The position numbers and the translations under genes were made by a program. Shown one piece after another: positions 21,699 to 31,940 of a DNA stretch of 64,000 bases. The stretch covers positions 62,001 through 126,000 of the forward strand of contig CAJNOJ010000182.1 of the NCBI GenBank assembly GCA_905250025.1, read 5' to 3'. A model generated the notes under the pieces. That model was not told the origin of the DNA. It did not search any database and was given only the letters and a program-made list of their open reading frames with translations. How positions within the stretch are numbered: position 1 is the stretch's first letter; each line of letters opens with the position of its first letter. The stretch is from Adineta ricciae (lineage: Eukaryota; Rotifera; Eurotatoria; Adinetida; Adinetidae).

Positions 21699-23126
21699 TT
21701 ATGCAAGTAGATAGAAGCTTTTTTTCGATCGAATCGCTTTTTCCAACGATAATTTGCCACCAGATGACAGATTACAATGTTGAATATCCAAGAACTTTAA
21801 TGCTGTATTGTGTTCCAGCATATTGATTATTGAGTCAACGGAAGCGTCGGTTATAGTCGGGTCGCCTGATAAACGTAAAAACTTCAGCGATCTATTATAA
21901 AATGCAAGGGAATTCACTAATGAATAAACACCTTCATCAGTAATTTCATTTTCATTCAACCATAATGAACACAAAATCTCGTTTGTTTTTAACATTTCCG
22001 ACAGGTACTGTATCGATTTACAGGTTATCTTATTAGACGAGAGATCCAGTTTGCTTGTATGAACATGATTAGTTGCCAAAATTTGTGACAGATATTGAAT
22101 ACCTAAATCACCAATAGAATTCTTTGCTAAGACCAACTTTGTCAATGTTGTATTATCATATAGAACTGATCCGAGAATGAATACACCTTTGCATGTTATC
22201 TGATTATGATTCAATGTCAACGCTGTGCAATTTTTATGATTAATTGCCTGTCGAACGATAATGTCCATATCTGAATCGTTTAGTGATTGATTTTCCAATT
22301 TGATTTCGCTACGAGATTTGCAATGTTCGATGTAGTGCTCTAATTTTGAATTGGTATAATCACTTGTCCATCGAATTGCCAGCATGAACATGTCGATAGT
22401 TGATAGTCGTTGAAAGAAACTAATCAACGGTTGAATTTCTCGTAAATGTATAATGCAAAGATCGTTGTCGTGTTGGTAGTTTCCAATAACTTTGAATTGT
22501 CTTGCAGGCAAAAATAAAACTTCTTCTTGGTTTGAAGAGAGGGTATGTTCGTGAATAGCTTTCGCGGATTGACATTCAATCTTAAATAGTGTTCGCTGAC
22601 CTGTTTTATTCAGAAATCGATCGGCATATTCTGCTGACATTGTGCATGGTGAGAAGCCCCACCATATGCATGTTGATCCGGTGTGATATTTTGAGCTAAG
22701 ATCCATGTTTACAGCACGATAGACCATCGAAATGGATTTCTCAGGCAATTTGAAGTAAGATATAAGAAGTAGTTTGAAATAGAGTAACCATGGCTTGAGT
22801 AATTCACGATTTTCTGAACGAAGTATTTGATTGAATGAGTAATAAAATGAATTTTCACCGGGCGTCCATTCCATGGAATAGAGCAAAATTGATGCTGATT
22901 CATTGAGTGTTAGATGTCCGTGCATATGTTGACTATGTTGTTTGGCTATCCAAACCATGCGATCAAGCTCAGGTACGAATAATTTAATTGGCTGAATTGC
23001 TTCGTCTAACGGAACAATCGGTAAATGTTCGTAATTTTGAATTAATGGTAGAATTCGCAGTGGTTCCAGCCAAACATCAGAAAATCGACCGGCTGTTTGT
23101 ATATTATTAAGAAAATTGGATGCCAT
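21699..23126 (-). CDS. Mono-ADP-ribosyltransferase-like domain fused to LRRs
   Basis: Single exon, 475 aa, starting MASNFLNNIQTAGRFSD. Residues ~30-245 match the arginine-ADP-ribosyltransferase (ART) fold: the conserved Arg in MVYRAVNMDLS, the WWGFSPCTMS segment in place of the usual S-T-S strand, and NQEEVLFLPARQFKVIG at the catalytic E-x-E position. Here the first Glu is Gln, giving Q-x-E; the second, catalytic Glu is kept. Residues ~290-470 contain about six ribonuclease-inhibitor-type LRRs (LTLNHNQITCKGV, LVLAKNSIGDLGI, LDLSSNKITCKSI). No signal peptide, so probably intracellular. The ART-LRR fusion is familiar in bdelloids; activity and target are inferred. Confidence 0.85.
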   Translation of the reverse strand: MASNFLNNIQTAGRFSDVWLEPLRILPLIQNYEHLPIVPLDEAIQPIKLFVPELDRMVWIAKQHSQHMHGHLTLNESASILLYSMEWTPGENSFYYSFNQILRSENRELLKPWLLYFKLLLISYFKLPEKSISMVYRAVNMDLSSKYHTGSTCIWWGFSPCTMSAEYADRFLNKTGQRTLFKIECQSAKAIHEHTLSSNQEEVLFLPARQFKVIGNYQHDNDLCIIHLREIQPLISFFQRLSTIDMFMLAIRWTSDYTNSKLEHYIEHCKSRSEIKLENQSLNDSDMDIIVRQAINHKNCTALTLNHNQITCKGVFILGSVLYDNTTLTKLVLAKNSIGDLGIQYLSQILATNHVHTSKLDLSSNKITCKSIQYLSEMLKTNEILCSLWLNENEITDEGVYSLVNSLAFYNRSLKFLRLSGDPTITDASVDSIINMLEHNTALKFLDIQHCNLSSGGKLSLEKAIRSKKSFYLLA

Positions 23127-24373
23127 GCGAGTGATTGAGCGAGAGAGACTTGTGAGTTTTCGAGAAAGGAATGTTAGATTTGATTAGTGAGTTGGCAAAA
23201 GATCATTTAACTGGTGAATTACGTCGGAAAATTTTTCTTTCTGAACGTCGCGTTTCTGCTTTGAAACTTAATAATAGGATAAAGAACAAATATCAGAGAT
23301 AATTGAAATAGCTCAACGAAGGTCGTCATAGTTTTATAGACATTATACCGAGCCTTCGCCTCCCGTTATTTGACGAACAATTTTTCGAAAGGTATACGCT
23401 ACTAGTAGTTTTCTTCGCTTAAATTCTTTTTATCAAAAAGGATATTTTATAGTCTCTGAACTGTTTACGCCTTTCAAAAAGTATGAATTAATTTGTTACT
23501 GCACATTAAAATCTAAAGCGACGTAGACAAGGCGTAAAAATCATGAAAAAAAACATGTAGACTATTATAGATTAGTTCTCTTTCGGATTTTGTATAAACT
23601 TATATTGTTTTAATTCTGAACACTTGTATACGATCGCGACGATACGTTTTATTGTATTCAAGAACGGATTATACATCGACAAGTGTGTAAGATATCGTAT
23701 GCATATGTATTCAGCATTGTTTTATTGTAGTAGTACAGCCCTGAACATTCACGGCTGATAAAAAATAATCAAAGAATAGCATGATACTTGCAGATTTCTT
23801 GAGCTCCATTTGAAGAAGGGTTCATTGGTCGTATGAAGGTTTGTTTTGGTACTATTGAACTGACTCGTGATACATCGATGTCTGACATAATTAGCTGTTT
23901 CGTGGACATTCAGCTCTTGATGTAATATAATCGATAGGCATAGGCCAATGAATTGATTACAGTCGCTACTTTTACGAACAGAGATAAAAATGAATAAAAT
24001 ACGATGTGATGACGCGAATTAGATCGTGTCTGATGTTACAAGCATTCTGTTATATACATATACTTTGCAAACAGAATCTATGGTGGATTATGTTGTAATA
24101 AAAAAGTTTTCAAGCCATGCCCGACCAACGTCAACGATTGAGCTAATATGGAAAAGAGAGAATATGAAACGAAGGTTATACTACAACTAGAACATTGTCC
24201 AGCGAGAAGATTAAACTTGAGCTCAGGAACTCTAGTGCTGATAAAATAGCTCGAAATCGATCAAAGCTGAAGTTCAAATACTCTTCAGTTTTGTTTATTC
24301 ACGCTTCAAAGACTGATGAAAATTACAAAGTAAGGTATTTACTGTAATTCCAGTGATTTACCGAATTTTAAGT
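23127..24373. other. Intergenic DNA
   Basis: Upstream region of the ART-LRR gene. AT-rich; no ORF or repeat recognised. Confidence 0.5.
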
Positions 24374-24658
24374 TCATGCAGGTTGAGACTGATGTTGTCC
24401 GATACCTAATTCCATGAAAATATCGCTCGCAGGACGATGCGCTAGATCAGAAAAAGAATCGACTTGTCGTTGTAATTCTTGAATTTGAGTATAATGAAGT
24501 TCTTTTGCTGTTCGTCATTCTGCCCTATCTGAACATTCTTGACAAAATGCGTAATAACAGACCATTATCATTAGTAATATAACAATCGCCACTCCAATAA
24601 TGCAATAAATTCAAAGACGGATAAGATCAGCTGAAATTGACGGTAGTCGGAAGATCAT
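24374..24658 (-). pseudogene. Pseudogene of a small single-pass membrane protein
   Basis: An ATG at 24658 opens a 94-codon frame ending at a TGA (24374), broken by two in-frame TGA codons: after ...ISADLIRL and after CQECSDRAE. Between them lies a TM segment (GVAIVILLMIMVCYYAF). After the second TGA comes a helical tail RTAKELHYTQIQELQRQVDS ending GIGQHQSQPA. Both TGAs could derive from CGA by one C-to-T change, fitting the basic residues expected beside the TM. A pseudogene is the simplest view. It could also be the last exon of a larger decayed membrane protein. Confidence 0.45.
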
Positions 24659-25133
24659 TCCTCTGAATTAATATTATCGTATAATAGTTGCTCTGATACA
24701 AGGAAGGAAAAAAACTCGAACATGGGACAAAATAGATACTTAGAACAGTATGTCAGCCATTTACATGATCATATCATCAATTATAGAACAAATGCTCACA
24801 GCGATAGATAATGAATGAATAAATAACACATTTCTTTTTTTATCGGTCTATTCTATACTGATTTAGCTGAAATAATATTTTACCCTGTTTGCCAATTTAT
24901 TTTTGTATATAGAAAGGAAACTGAGTTCTAGGATAATTCAGATGATCTTTGACAAAAAGGAAGAAAGGGTTTTTTAATAGATCGTGCTTTTTACACATAG
25001 AATATAAAATATTTCAAATAAATCTCCTAGATGACTACTCAGCTTCTCATATTAGTGCCGTATATTAAAACGAGAAAGCTATCGAAGACTTCTTCATGTC
25101 AGTAAATCTATTATTAAAAACATTTATTAAATA
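24659..25133. other. Intergenic DNA
   Basis: AT-rich spacer downstream of the glycosyltransferase gene; nothing recognised. Confidence 0.5.
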
Positions 25134-26170
25134 TCATGACGATAAAATATTTGGCTTTCTGTTATGAAATTCGATTGTCTTGTTACTCATGTACATCTCT
25201 TCCTCGAATTTTTTCTTTTCAGATTCCAGTCTAACATTAACATTGATCCCTTTCAAACCAATCATTCTTGTTCGACTCAATTTTGGTATCATACATTTCC
25301 ATCCATCTTGTTTTGCGCGACGACTGACAATACTGTCCCAGCCATTGTATTTTGTCCATTGACTTTTTAACCAATTCCATCGCGTTCGAGCAGTCGACCA
25401 TCCCCAGGAATCGAATCCACGAGAAAATAAACTATACGGATCAGACGAACTAGTTGAGTCAATATTGAAAGAATGAATCGATAAAGCAGTTGAATTATTT
25501 CCCGTTAACAAATGTTGATATGTCCATTGATGATAACGATAGAAATCTACCGATGGGATAAGATCAGATTCGAGAAGTATTGCACCATCGGCTAACATAT
25601 ATTCAAAAGCAAATTCTAGTAGAAATTTCACATTTGCCGAAGTTGCATATTCATTCGTATCAACATAACGTGGTAAAGAAAAATAAGGAGGAGTATGCGG
25701 CAGAATTAACACACGTATGGAAGATGAGACAGATACCAATAGAGACGTTATTGCTGCTTGATCGCAATCTTGTGATACAACTAGAAGTGTCTAAAAGAAA
25801 AGAATTCAGACATTATTAACCATTGATATGATTGTATTACTTCATTGATTCCATCGACTCGAGTTAATCCATCAAGAACTCTTTTTAGATATTTTGGTCG
25901 ATCACAAACCGGCATTAGAATAGGCATAAATTGACTTTGAACACCGACATTTACATTCCATAGCTTCCGTTGACTTGCTTCAACTAAAGCTTGTTGAAAT
26001 CGATTATTACAATAGTTTGCATAGTAATGTACAGATGAAAAATAAACAAATAGTAAACAAAAGATGAAGATTATGATAAAACGAACAAACAATTGAAATC
26101 GATGTCGACAAAAGAGAATAATTGACTTTACTACTGTAAATAGTTTTGTACAACGATCGATATATTTCAT
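25134..26170 (-). CDS. GT13-like (MGAT1/POMGNT1 type) Golgi glycosyltransferase
   Basis: Exons 25841-26170 and 25134-25790, intron 50 nt, 328 aa. A cytoplasmic tail of about 25 residues is followed by a TM anchor (FVRFIIIFIFCLLFVYF), a type II topology usual for Golgi enzymes. The catalytic part matches the GT13 pattern: MPILMPVCDRPKYLKRVLD, LLVVSQDCDQ, the metal-binding LLESDLIPS (E-x-D where MGAT1 has EED), SRGFDSWGWSTARTRW, then WDSIVSRRAKQDGWKCMIP and KLSRTRMIG. GT13 enzymes transfer GlcNAc from UDP-GlcNAc to mannose on N-glycans (MGAT1) or O-mannosyl glycans (POMGNT1). This protein is shorter than either, and its acceptor is not predictable. Confidence 0.8.
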
Positions 26171-26647
26171 TCTTGGATTCTATTCAGTGATTTCTTCGTT
26201 TGACTGAGTACATAAAAACATATGAGATAAAATCCATGAGGTAAGAACAGCAAAAAATGGGGAGTATAATGTCGTTTTTCTTCTTCCTCTTCTTTACCTT
26301 CTCAGTCTTCTAGTTGTTAACCACGGCGACAAACATTACTATTAGATAAGAACGAGTAAATAAAAACTTCAAGTATTGCTATCGACAGCGTGCCCGTGAC
26401 TAATACGAATGGAAAAGCATGAAAGCTTCGATCTAAATCTCCAGATTATATTCTTGCAAGAAAACATTGACGCATTTTGAAAATCGCTTTATTCGTTCTG
26501 TTGTGAACATACTGACTTTCCACATGTTTGATTTTACGCAGTAGTTGCCGTCTTTTTTCTCTTCCTTTCTGACAAATGGCGTAATTACACAGTAATGCTA
26601 TCGAACCAGCAGTTAACAGGATCATTTACAAGTAGAGCAAACAGAGG
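26171..26647. other. Divergent intergenic region
   Basis: Spacer between a minus-strand and a plus-strand gene, so it likely carries both promoters. CT-rich tract near 26278-26310. No clear TATA box. Confidence 0.4.
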
Positions 26648-27496
26648 ATGGCGTCGAATGCTGGTACGAAACGCAAGAATTCATTCGCAGATGAAAAAGT
26701 CAAGCAGCCGAAACAAACCAATCTGACTGATCTGGTTCACTCTCAACAAAATCGTCGTTCATCAACATTATTATCGTCATTGCATCATATACGGATATTT
26801 GCTATGCGACGTCCTAAACCCGAATGTTTAACAAAAGAAAATTGGCTTGTCTACAATGTAACATCGGCAACCAGAGAGAAGTGGTGCCTAGAATTTAGTC
26901 CATTTGTCCTAGGACCAATTGAACTGTATCCAAATCCGAAGGATGGAACGATGTTTGTAGCGAAAAATATGGAAAATGCATGGCAATTCTGTAAAGTCTA
27001 TCAAAAACATGCCGAAACTGATGACCAATCACCATCTTCGGCCTACTGGCAATGGGCTGAAGATGGTTGGAATGATTCGAAACCACATCGATTTCCTCTC
27101 GGACGAAAGGCAAGTAAGCCACTGTACTCATTATGGAACGGAAAACGTTTGAATTACATCGAAGCTCGAAAAACTATCTATGCACCACTGTATGCAAAAT
27201 ATGTTGAGCAAACCGATGCATACAAAAAACTAAACGATATTTATCTCAAATACTGCTGTGGAGATGTCAGTGATAAACAACAACGACCCATGGCATTGAC
27301 AGATTTCGATGGATGGGATTATTTGGGACAGGGTTATACATTGGAGGACGTGATTGATCTTCCCAAACCAAAAATGGGTCATGCATTTGTTTTAGCTGGT
27401 CTGTTAGAAAATAACTTATTTTGGTTAGCTGAACCAGAAAAGTCAAGAGTGGAAGAATTGAGAAAAAATAGTCAATTATTGAAAGACATTTCATAA
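26648..27496 (+). CDS. Intronless protein of unknown function (DUF6939-like)
   Basis: Single exon, 282 aa, first ATG of the frame. The N-terminal ~40 residues are basic and low in complexity (TKRKNSFADEK), possibly a nuclear signal. The rest looks like one conserved domain: WCLEFSPFVLGPIELYP, MENAWQFCKVYQKHAE, HRFPLGRKASKPLYSLWNG, LNYIEARKTIYAPLYAKYVE, ALTDFDGWDYLG and KMGHAFVLAGLL. I recognise this pattern from a widespread uncharacterised family that I believe is DUF6939, common in microbes; the name is from memory. No intron and no metazoan family recognised, so horizontal origin is possible. No catalytic role can be assigned. Confidence 0.6.
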   Translation: MASNAGTKRKNSFADEKVKQPKQTNLTDLVHSQQNRRSSTLLSSLHHIRIFAMRRPKPECLTKENWLVYNVTSATREKWCLEFSPFVLGPIELYPNPKDGTMFVAKNMENAWQFCKVYQKHAETDDQSPSSAYWQWAEDGWNDSKPHRFPLGRKASKPLYSLWNGKRLNYIEARKTIYAPLYAKYVEQTDAYKKLNDIYLKYCCGDVSDKQQRPMALTDFDGWDYLGQGYTLEDVIDLPKPKMGHAFVLAGLLENNLFWLAEPEKSRVEELRKNSQLLKDIS

Positions 27497-27762
27497 AAAT
27501 TTCAATAATTAACAGCTGTTTTTCACATTTTTTTTTCTAATGGACCCAGATCAAAATAGCTACGCGTCTGTTTCGAGATCATACATTCATTTCTGTAAAT
27601 AAATAAATAAATATATATATATGGGCATTTATATATTGCCGGTCACACTTCTTTTTCATGTCAAAAGAAAGCTTGCTTTTTACAACGCGCGTTACACACG
27701 TATAAACTTTTCCATTGGCGTTTATACCGTACGAAAGTCGATTGTTCAATTCGTTTTGTAAC

Positions 27763-28671
27763 ATGAGTAAACTATTAATACGAGTTCTTCAAGCGAATAT
27801 TTATTTTCAACCGATACAATTCTGTCTTTCAATCGTTACAAATCTGCTCAATATTCGTGTTTTCTCTTCTCGTACGCTTTCTTTATCACCGTGCACACAT
27901 TATCTTCGTGCGTATGCTGTCTTTAGTATTGTTTACACATGTTTAGCATGCCCAACACAATTCTTGCGCGGCTTTTACATCGACTGGGCAAATACACGAG
28001 TCGGTTGTCAATTACATTTCTATTTTTTATTTCTATTTCCTTTCCAAGCAAATTTTATGCTCATTCTTGCTTCGTTCGATCGATATTGTTCTAGCTCAAA
28101 ATCGACTCGAATATGTTCGAAAAGCACAGTCCGATTAGCGAGAATCAATATAATCTTCACCATAATCATAAGCAGCATCTACATGTCACCTATGTTAATC
28201 ATCTATAAATGGAATGACAGGCAACTCAAATGCGTCCTACACACAAATATGTTAATTAGAATTTATATATTTAGTCAAATATTTCTCTATTATATGCTCG
28301 CTCCAATGGTTATGTTTACACTCGGTTTATTAACAATATCAAAGATAAGACGACAGTCAATGCATGTCAAACTTGTAACAGTATCGTCCATACGACGACG
28401 TCGAACTGAACGGCAGTTAACTCGCATGCTGCTTGTTCAAGTTATTATTCATGTCATTCTTATATTTCCATTTGGTGTAATCTATTCTATGAATAGTTTG
28501 AATTCATCAACGCAAACAGCAGATATTTTAGCGATACGATATATCTTTGTAATGTGGCAACAGTTTGATTATTTTCTTTCATTTTTTCTCTATACTCTTT
28601 CGGGAAGAGTTTATCGTCAAGAATTGAGAAAGATCATTGCAAAATGTCGCCGACAGTGCTGCACAATGTGA
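27763..28671 (+). CDS. Class A GPCR, array member 1
   Basis: Intronless, 302 aa, starting MSKLLIRVLQANIYFQPIQF. Seven hydrophobic segments. TM1 is followed by NIRVFSSRTL, and TM3 ends in LASFDRYCSSS, which keeps the DRY motif for G-protein coupling. Cys in GCQLHFY and in LKCVLHT can make the extracellular disulfide. The basic third loop (SIRRRRTERQLTRMLL) and the last TM (WQQFDYFLSFFLYTLSGRVY) are shared with the two genes downstream. An FMRFamide-receptor-like orphan expanded in bdelloids; ligand unknown. An AT-rich microsatellite-like tract lies at about 27597-27622, upstream. Confidence 0.85.
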   Translation: MSKLLIRVLQANIYFQPIQFCLSIVTNLLNIRVFSSRTLSLSPCTHYLRAYAVFSIVYTCLACPTQFLRGFYIDWANTRVGCQLHFYFLFLFPFQANFMLILASFDRYCSSSKSTRICSKSTVRLARINIIFTIIISSIYMSPMLIIYKWNDRQLKCVLHTNMLIRIYIFSQIFLYYMLAPMVMFTLGLLTISKIRRQSMHVKLVTVSSIRRRRTERQLTRMLLVQVIIHVILIFPFGVIYSMNSLNSSTQTADILAIRYIFVMWQQFDYFLSFFLYTLSGRVYRQELRKIIAKCRRQCCTM

Positions 28672-29651
28672 CTAATAGATTTTTTCATTACAAGAAATTT
28701 TACCGTAGTGCTGAAAATGAAAAATATTCAACGTGATACGTTTCTCTCATATTCTATGTATTTATGTTGTCTAAGTAATAATTCGACAATGGCCAAGTGG
28801 AATCTACCATCTGAGAGGGCGTGTTATCAGTCGTTACCAGCAGAAATAGTTGGCATGGATGACGGTACCATTCGACGGATCTAAATATGAAGAGAAAGGG
28901 TGTTGAACTTTGGAAAGGTAATCGACATGTATTCTGCTTGATATTCAAAAAATAATAATCAGAATCCTGGTAATGTTGTTACTAAAATAAGAATTTGTTC
29001 TCAATTCAAAGACTTGTTCTTAGGAGCCCTCTGATATTATCCTACGCAAAACAGCCTATAATTAATTACATAGTAGAGTAGCCCTCTCCGAAGACTTGAA
29101 AACATTAATTAGCGATATCAAGTATCATCCGTTAAAAACCGTCTTAGATTTTCATAACAGTTCACTTTCAGTGTAATGCACTTTTCAAACACATATGTCA
29201 ACATGATTTTCCGTTATATATAACGCTACAAAGTCGTTGCTTCAACCATTCGATGAATTTAACTGATCCTTCTTTTCTCCTGCGTGACACATTTCTCCAC
29301 TGTCTTATTTTACAAGTTAATATGAAAGTGAAGCAAAAAACAAATAAAAGACATCTTGCCGAGGCAAGAATAGATGCTTAACTAGATTATGCACAGTAGC
29401 CGTGCCAAATAATGCAAATGTTTTATTAATGGCTTTTATATGTTAGAGTCTGTTTTCCGTTCTTTCATAGAGTTCAAACAACGTCTCACTTGTTACTCAC
29501 GGATAATTATCATATTTTTCGCTCTCGTTAACTCACGGAGGGGGTTTTTCTTCCAGATTAACTCATATTTTCATTATTACTTCAGTTTATTGCATAACAA
29601 CACTGCAAATAAAAGTATATTTTACTAACTCACACCGATCTAGTTTCAGAT
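28672..29651. other. Intergenic DNA in the GPCR array
   Basis: Separates array members 1 and 2. No supported gene; TTATATATAA near 29214-29223 could be a promoter element. Confidence 0.4.
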
Positions 29652-30602
29652 ATGAGTCAACTACTAGATTTTGCTCTGCAAGCTAATATTTACCTTCAGC
29701 CAGTTCAGTTCACACTAATAACGATCACAAATATAATTAATATATGTATTTTACGATCTCGTATTCTTCGCAGTCCGCCATGTACATATTATTTTCTCGG
29801 TTACGCTATTTCCAGTATTGCGTATACTCTATTAGTCTGTCCAACGCAGTTCTTACGTGGTTATCACATCGATTGGGCAAATACTCGGATAGGTTGCAAA
29901 CTTCATTACTATATTGTATTCCTGCCACCATTCATTGCGCGGATGATGCTGGTATTAGCTGCACTTGATCGTTATTATTCGAGTTCGTATACACGGCAAT
30001 TCTATGCAGCAAACACGAAACGAATGACAAGATCGATTATTCTTGTTTGCGTAATTGCATCCACTATCTACATGTCACCAATGTCTGTGATCTACTATTT
30101 TAATGAATCAAACGGTATTTGTTTGCAATACACTAATACTCTGATCACTATTTATATCTTCAGTCAAATGACTATTTTTTATATGGCAGCACCGGTATTA
30201 ATGTTTGCTTGTGGCCTATTAACGATTATCAACATTCGCCAACACGTAGCTCGTACAAATCTCCGGTCAATATTGAGTCAACGTCGTCGAACTGAAGGAC
30301 AATTAGCCCGAATGTTAGTTCTTCAAGTAACCGTTCACCTGATTATAACTTTACCGTTTGGTATTGTCTATCTAATCAATGCATTTGATCCATCTACACG
30401 AACGCCGAATGTATTAGGTATTCGTTATATATTAGTAATATGGCAACAGTGTGATTATTTCATGTCATTTTTTCTCTATGTTTTCTCGGGAAGTGTTTAT
30501 CGTCGAGAATTTTTTCGTTTAATCAGATGTTATTCGCGTTCAAATCGACTCGAGCAACAACAATTTGCTCTGCGACTCATACGTAAGAACATCAATGGAT
30601 AA
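29652..30602 (+). CDS. Class A GPCR, array member 2
   Basis: Intronless, 316 aa, starting MSQLLDFALQANIYLQPVQF. Same layout as its neighbours: LRGYHIDWANTRIGC before TM3, LAALDRYYSSS with DRY intact, ASTIYMSPMSVIYYF in TM4, the basic loop SQRRRTEGQLARMLV before TM6 and WQQCDYFMSFFLYVFSGSVY as TM7. Ends with a polar tail. A polyadenylation signal AATAAA lies at 30692-30697. Orphan receptor; ligand unknown. Confidence 0.85.
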   Translation: MSQLLDFALQANIYLQPVQFTLITITNIINICILRSRILRSPPCTYYFLGYAISSIAYTLLVCPTQFLRGYHIDWANTRIGCKLHYYIVFLPPFIARMMLVLAALDRYYSSSYTRQFYAANTKRMTRSIILVCVIASTIYMSPMSVIYYFNESNGICLQYTNTLITIYIFSQMTIFYMAAPVLMFACGLLTIINIRQHVARTNLRSILSQRRRTEGQLARMLVLQVTVHLIITLPFGIVYLINAFDPSTRTPNVLGIRYILVIWQQCDYFMSFFLYVFSGSVYRREFFRLIRCYSRSNRLEQQQFALRLIRKNING

Positions 30603-31940
30603 GGATTACCCGAAATTGATTTCGTTCATTGCAGAAGTTTTTACTACATACCAAGAAACGCAGTTTTTCGAATTTTCTTGTTGCTTTTTACAATAAATGC
30701 TTCATATATTCTATTGAATTAAACTAGACGAATGCCAGAGACGGGTTATTCGGTTTGAGATAGTCAATACGACAGATCTGGAGGCGAGAGCAGAGGACAT
30801 TTGAGTATGGATCTCGCTTAAACAGAATTTACTTTTTTTTAATTATAAATGGCAAGTGGATATATATTTAGAAAAACTAATTAATTATTACAAAAAATAG
30901 CTCATCTCATTTAAAAAATACGTCAGACAACTTCAAAAGTGTCCCGATTAATTCTATCATTATCATTCGCTTCGGAGTGTCATTAATTCACACGTATACG
31001 ACTAATTACTTATGTCTTCGATTTCCAAATCATTCTTTTTTCCAACTACAGTTAGTCATCAATTCTATGTCTTATATGCTTAGATTACATTGACATATAC
31101 TTTGTTGACAAACCGGTATATATTCTTTTCTTAGTCGATTAATTATGGTTTGAAATAGGACAGTAGAAGACGAACTACTATAGTGGGCAAAAGAAGACCG
31201 GAAAAAAATAAACGACATCGGAAGGAAATGTGAACATCTAATTAAATCTTTCGAATGATCTACCAAGTTAATTACGAACACAAAAATGACATGCTTTTCT
31301 CAAACATCGACATAATTGTTACTGATCAAATCATATAATCTTTTTGAAGATAGACATGAGGTTGTACGATGACAAAATAACACTTTTCATGTGGACTCGT
31401 CTTCTACTCAAAGAAGATGATAGAGAGATGTGTATTGAACATCTTTCATTGATATAATCAGGTTGGTAGACGATAGTGTCGTCGGGAGCTTATGTTTTCA
31501 ATGATATTCTTCTGTAGTCAACTGAATAAGAGGATTTTTACGTTGGTGTTCAGCGACAAAAGTTTGCTCTTCCAGGTAAATGATATTTTACTGACGTCAA
31601 CTCATCATTTACAACTCGATGGCAAAGTTCAAATTATACGAAAGCACACATTCTAGCTATCGATGACGGTGGAATTACTCTCAATGACCTTATTTTCTCC
31701 TAGACTGTTTCCGTTCGTCTTTATCTTGATTCTTTTCAAATGAGCATTAATGCTCAAGAAAAAATCATTTACCACGGAAGTCATCTTTCATAATATATGC
31801 TATCGAAAGATTACCAAGCATTCACGATATCACATACTTACCGTTTATTTATAGAAGTATCTATTTGAGTATATATATATATTTATGTTCGAAAGTGCAG
31901 AAAATTCTATTTTGTTTTCCATGCTCGCATTTCTTTAGAT
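30603..31940. other. Intergenic DNA in the GPCR array
   Basis: 1.3-kb spacer between array members 2 and 3. A 69-codon minus frame at 31072-31281 has no recognised domain. A TATATATATATATTTA tract near 31871-31886 lies about 60 bases upstream of the next ATG. Confidence 0.4.
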
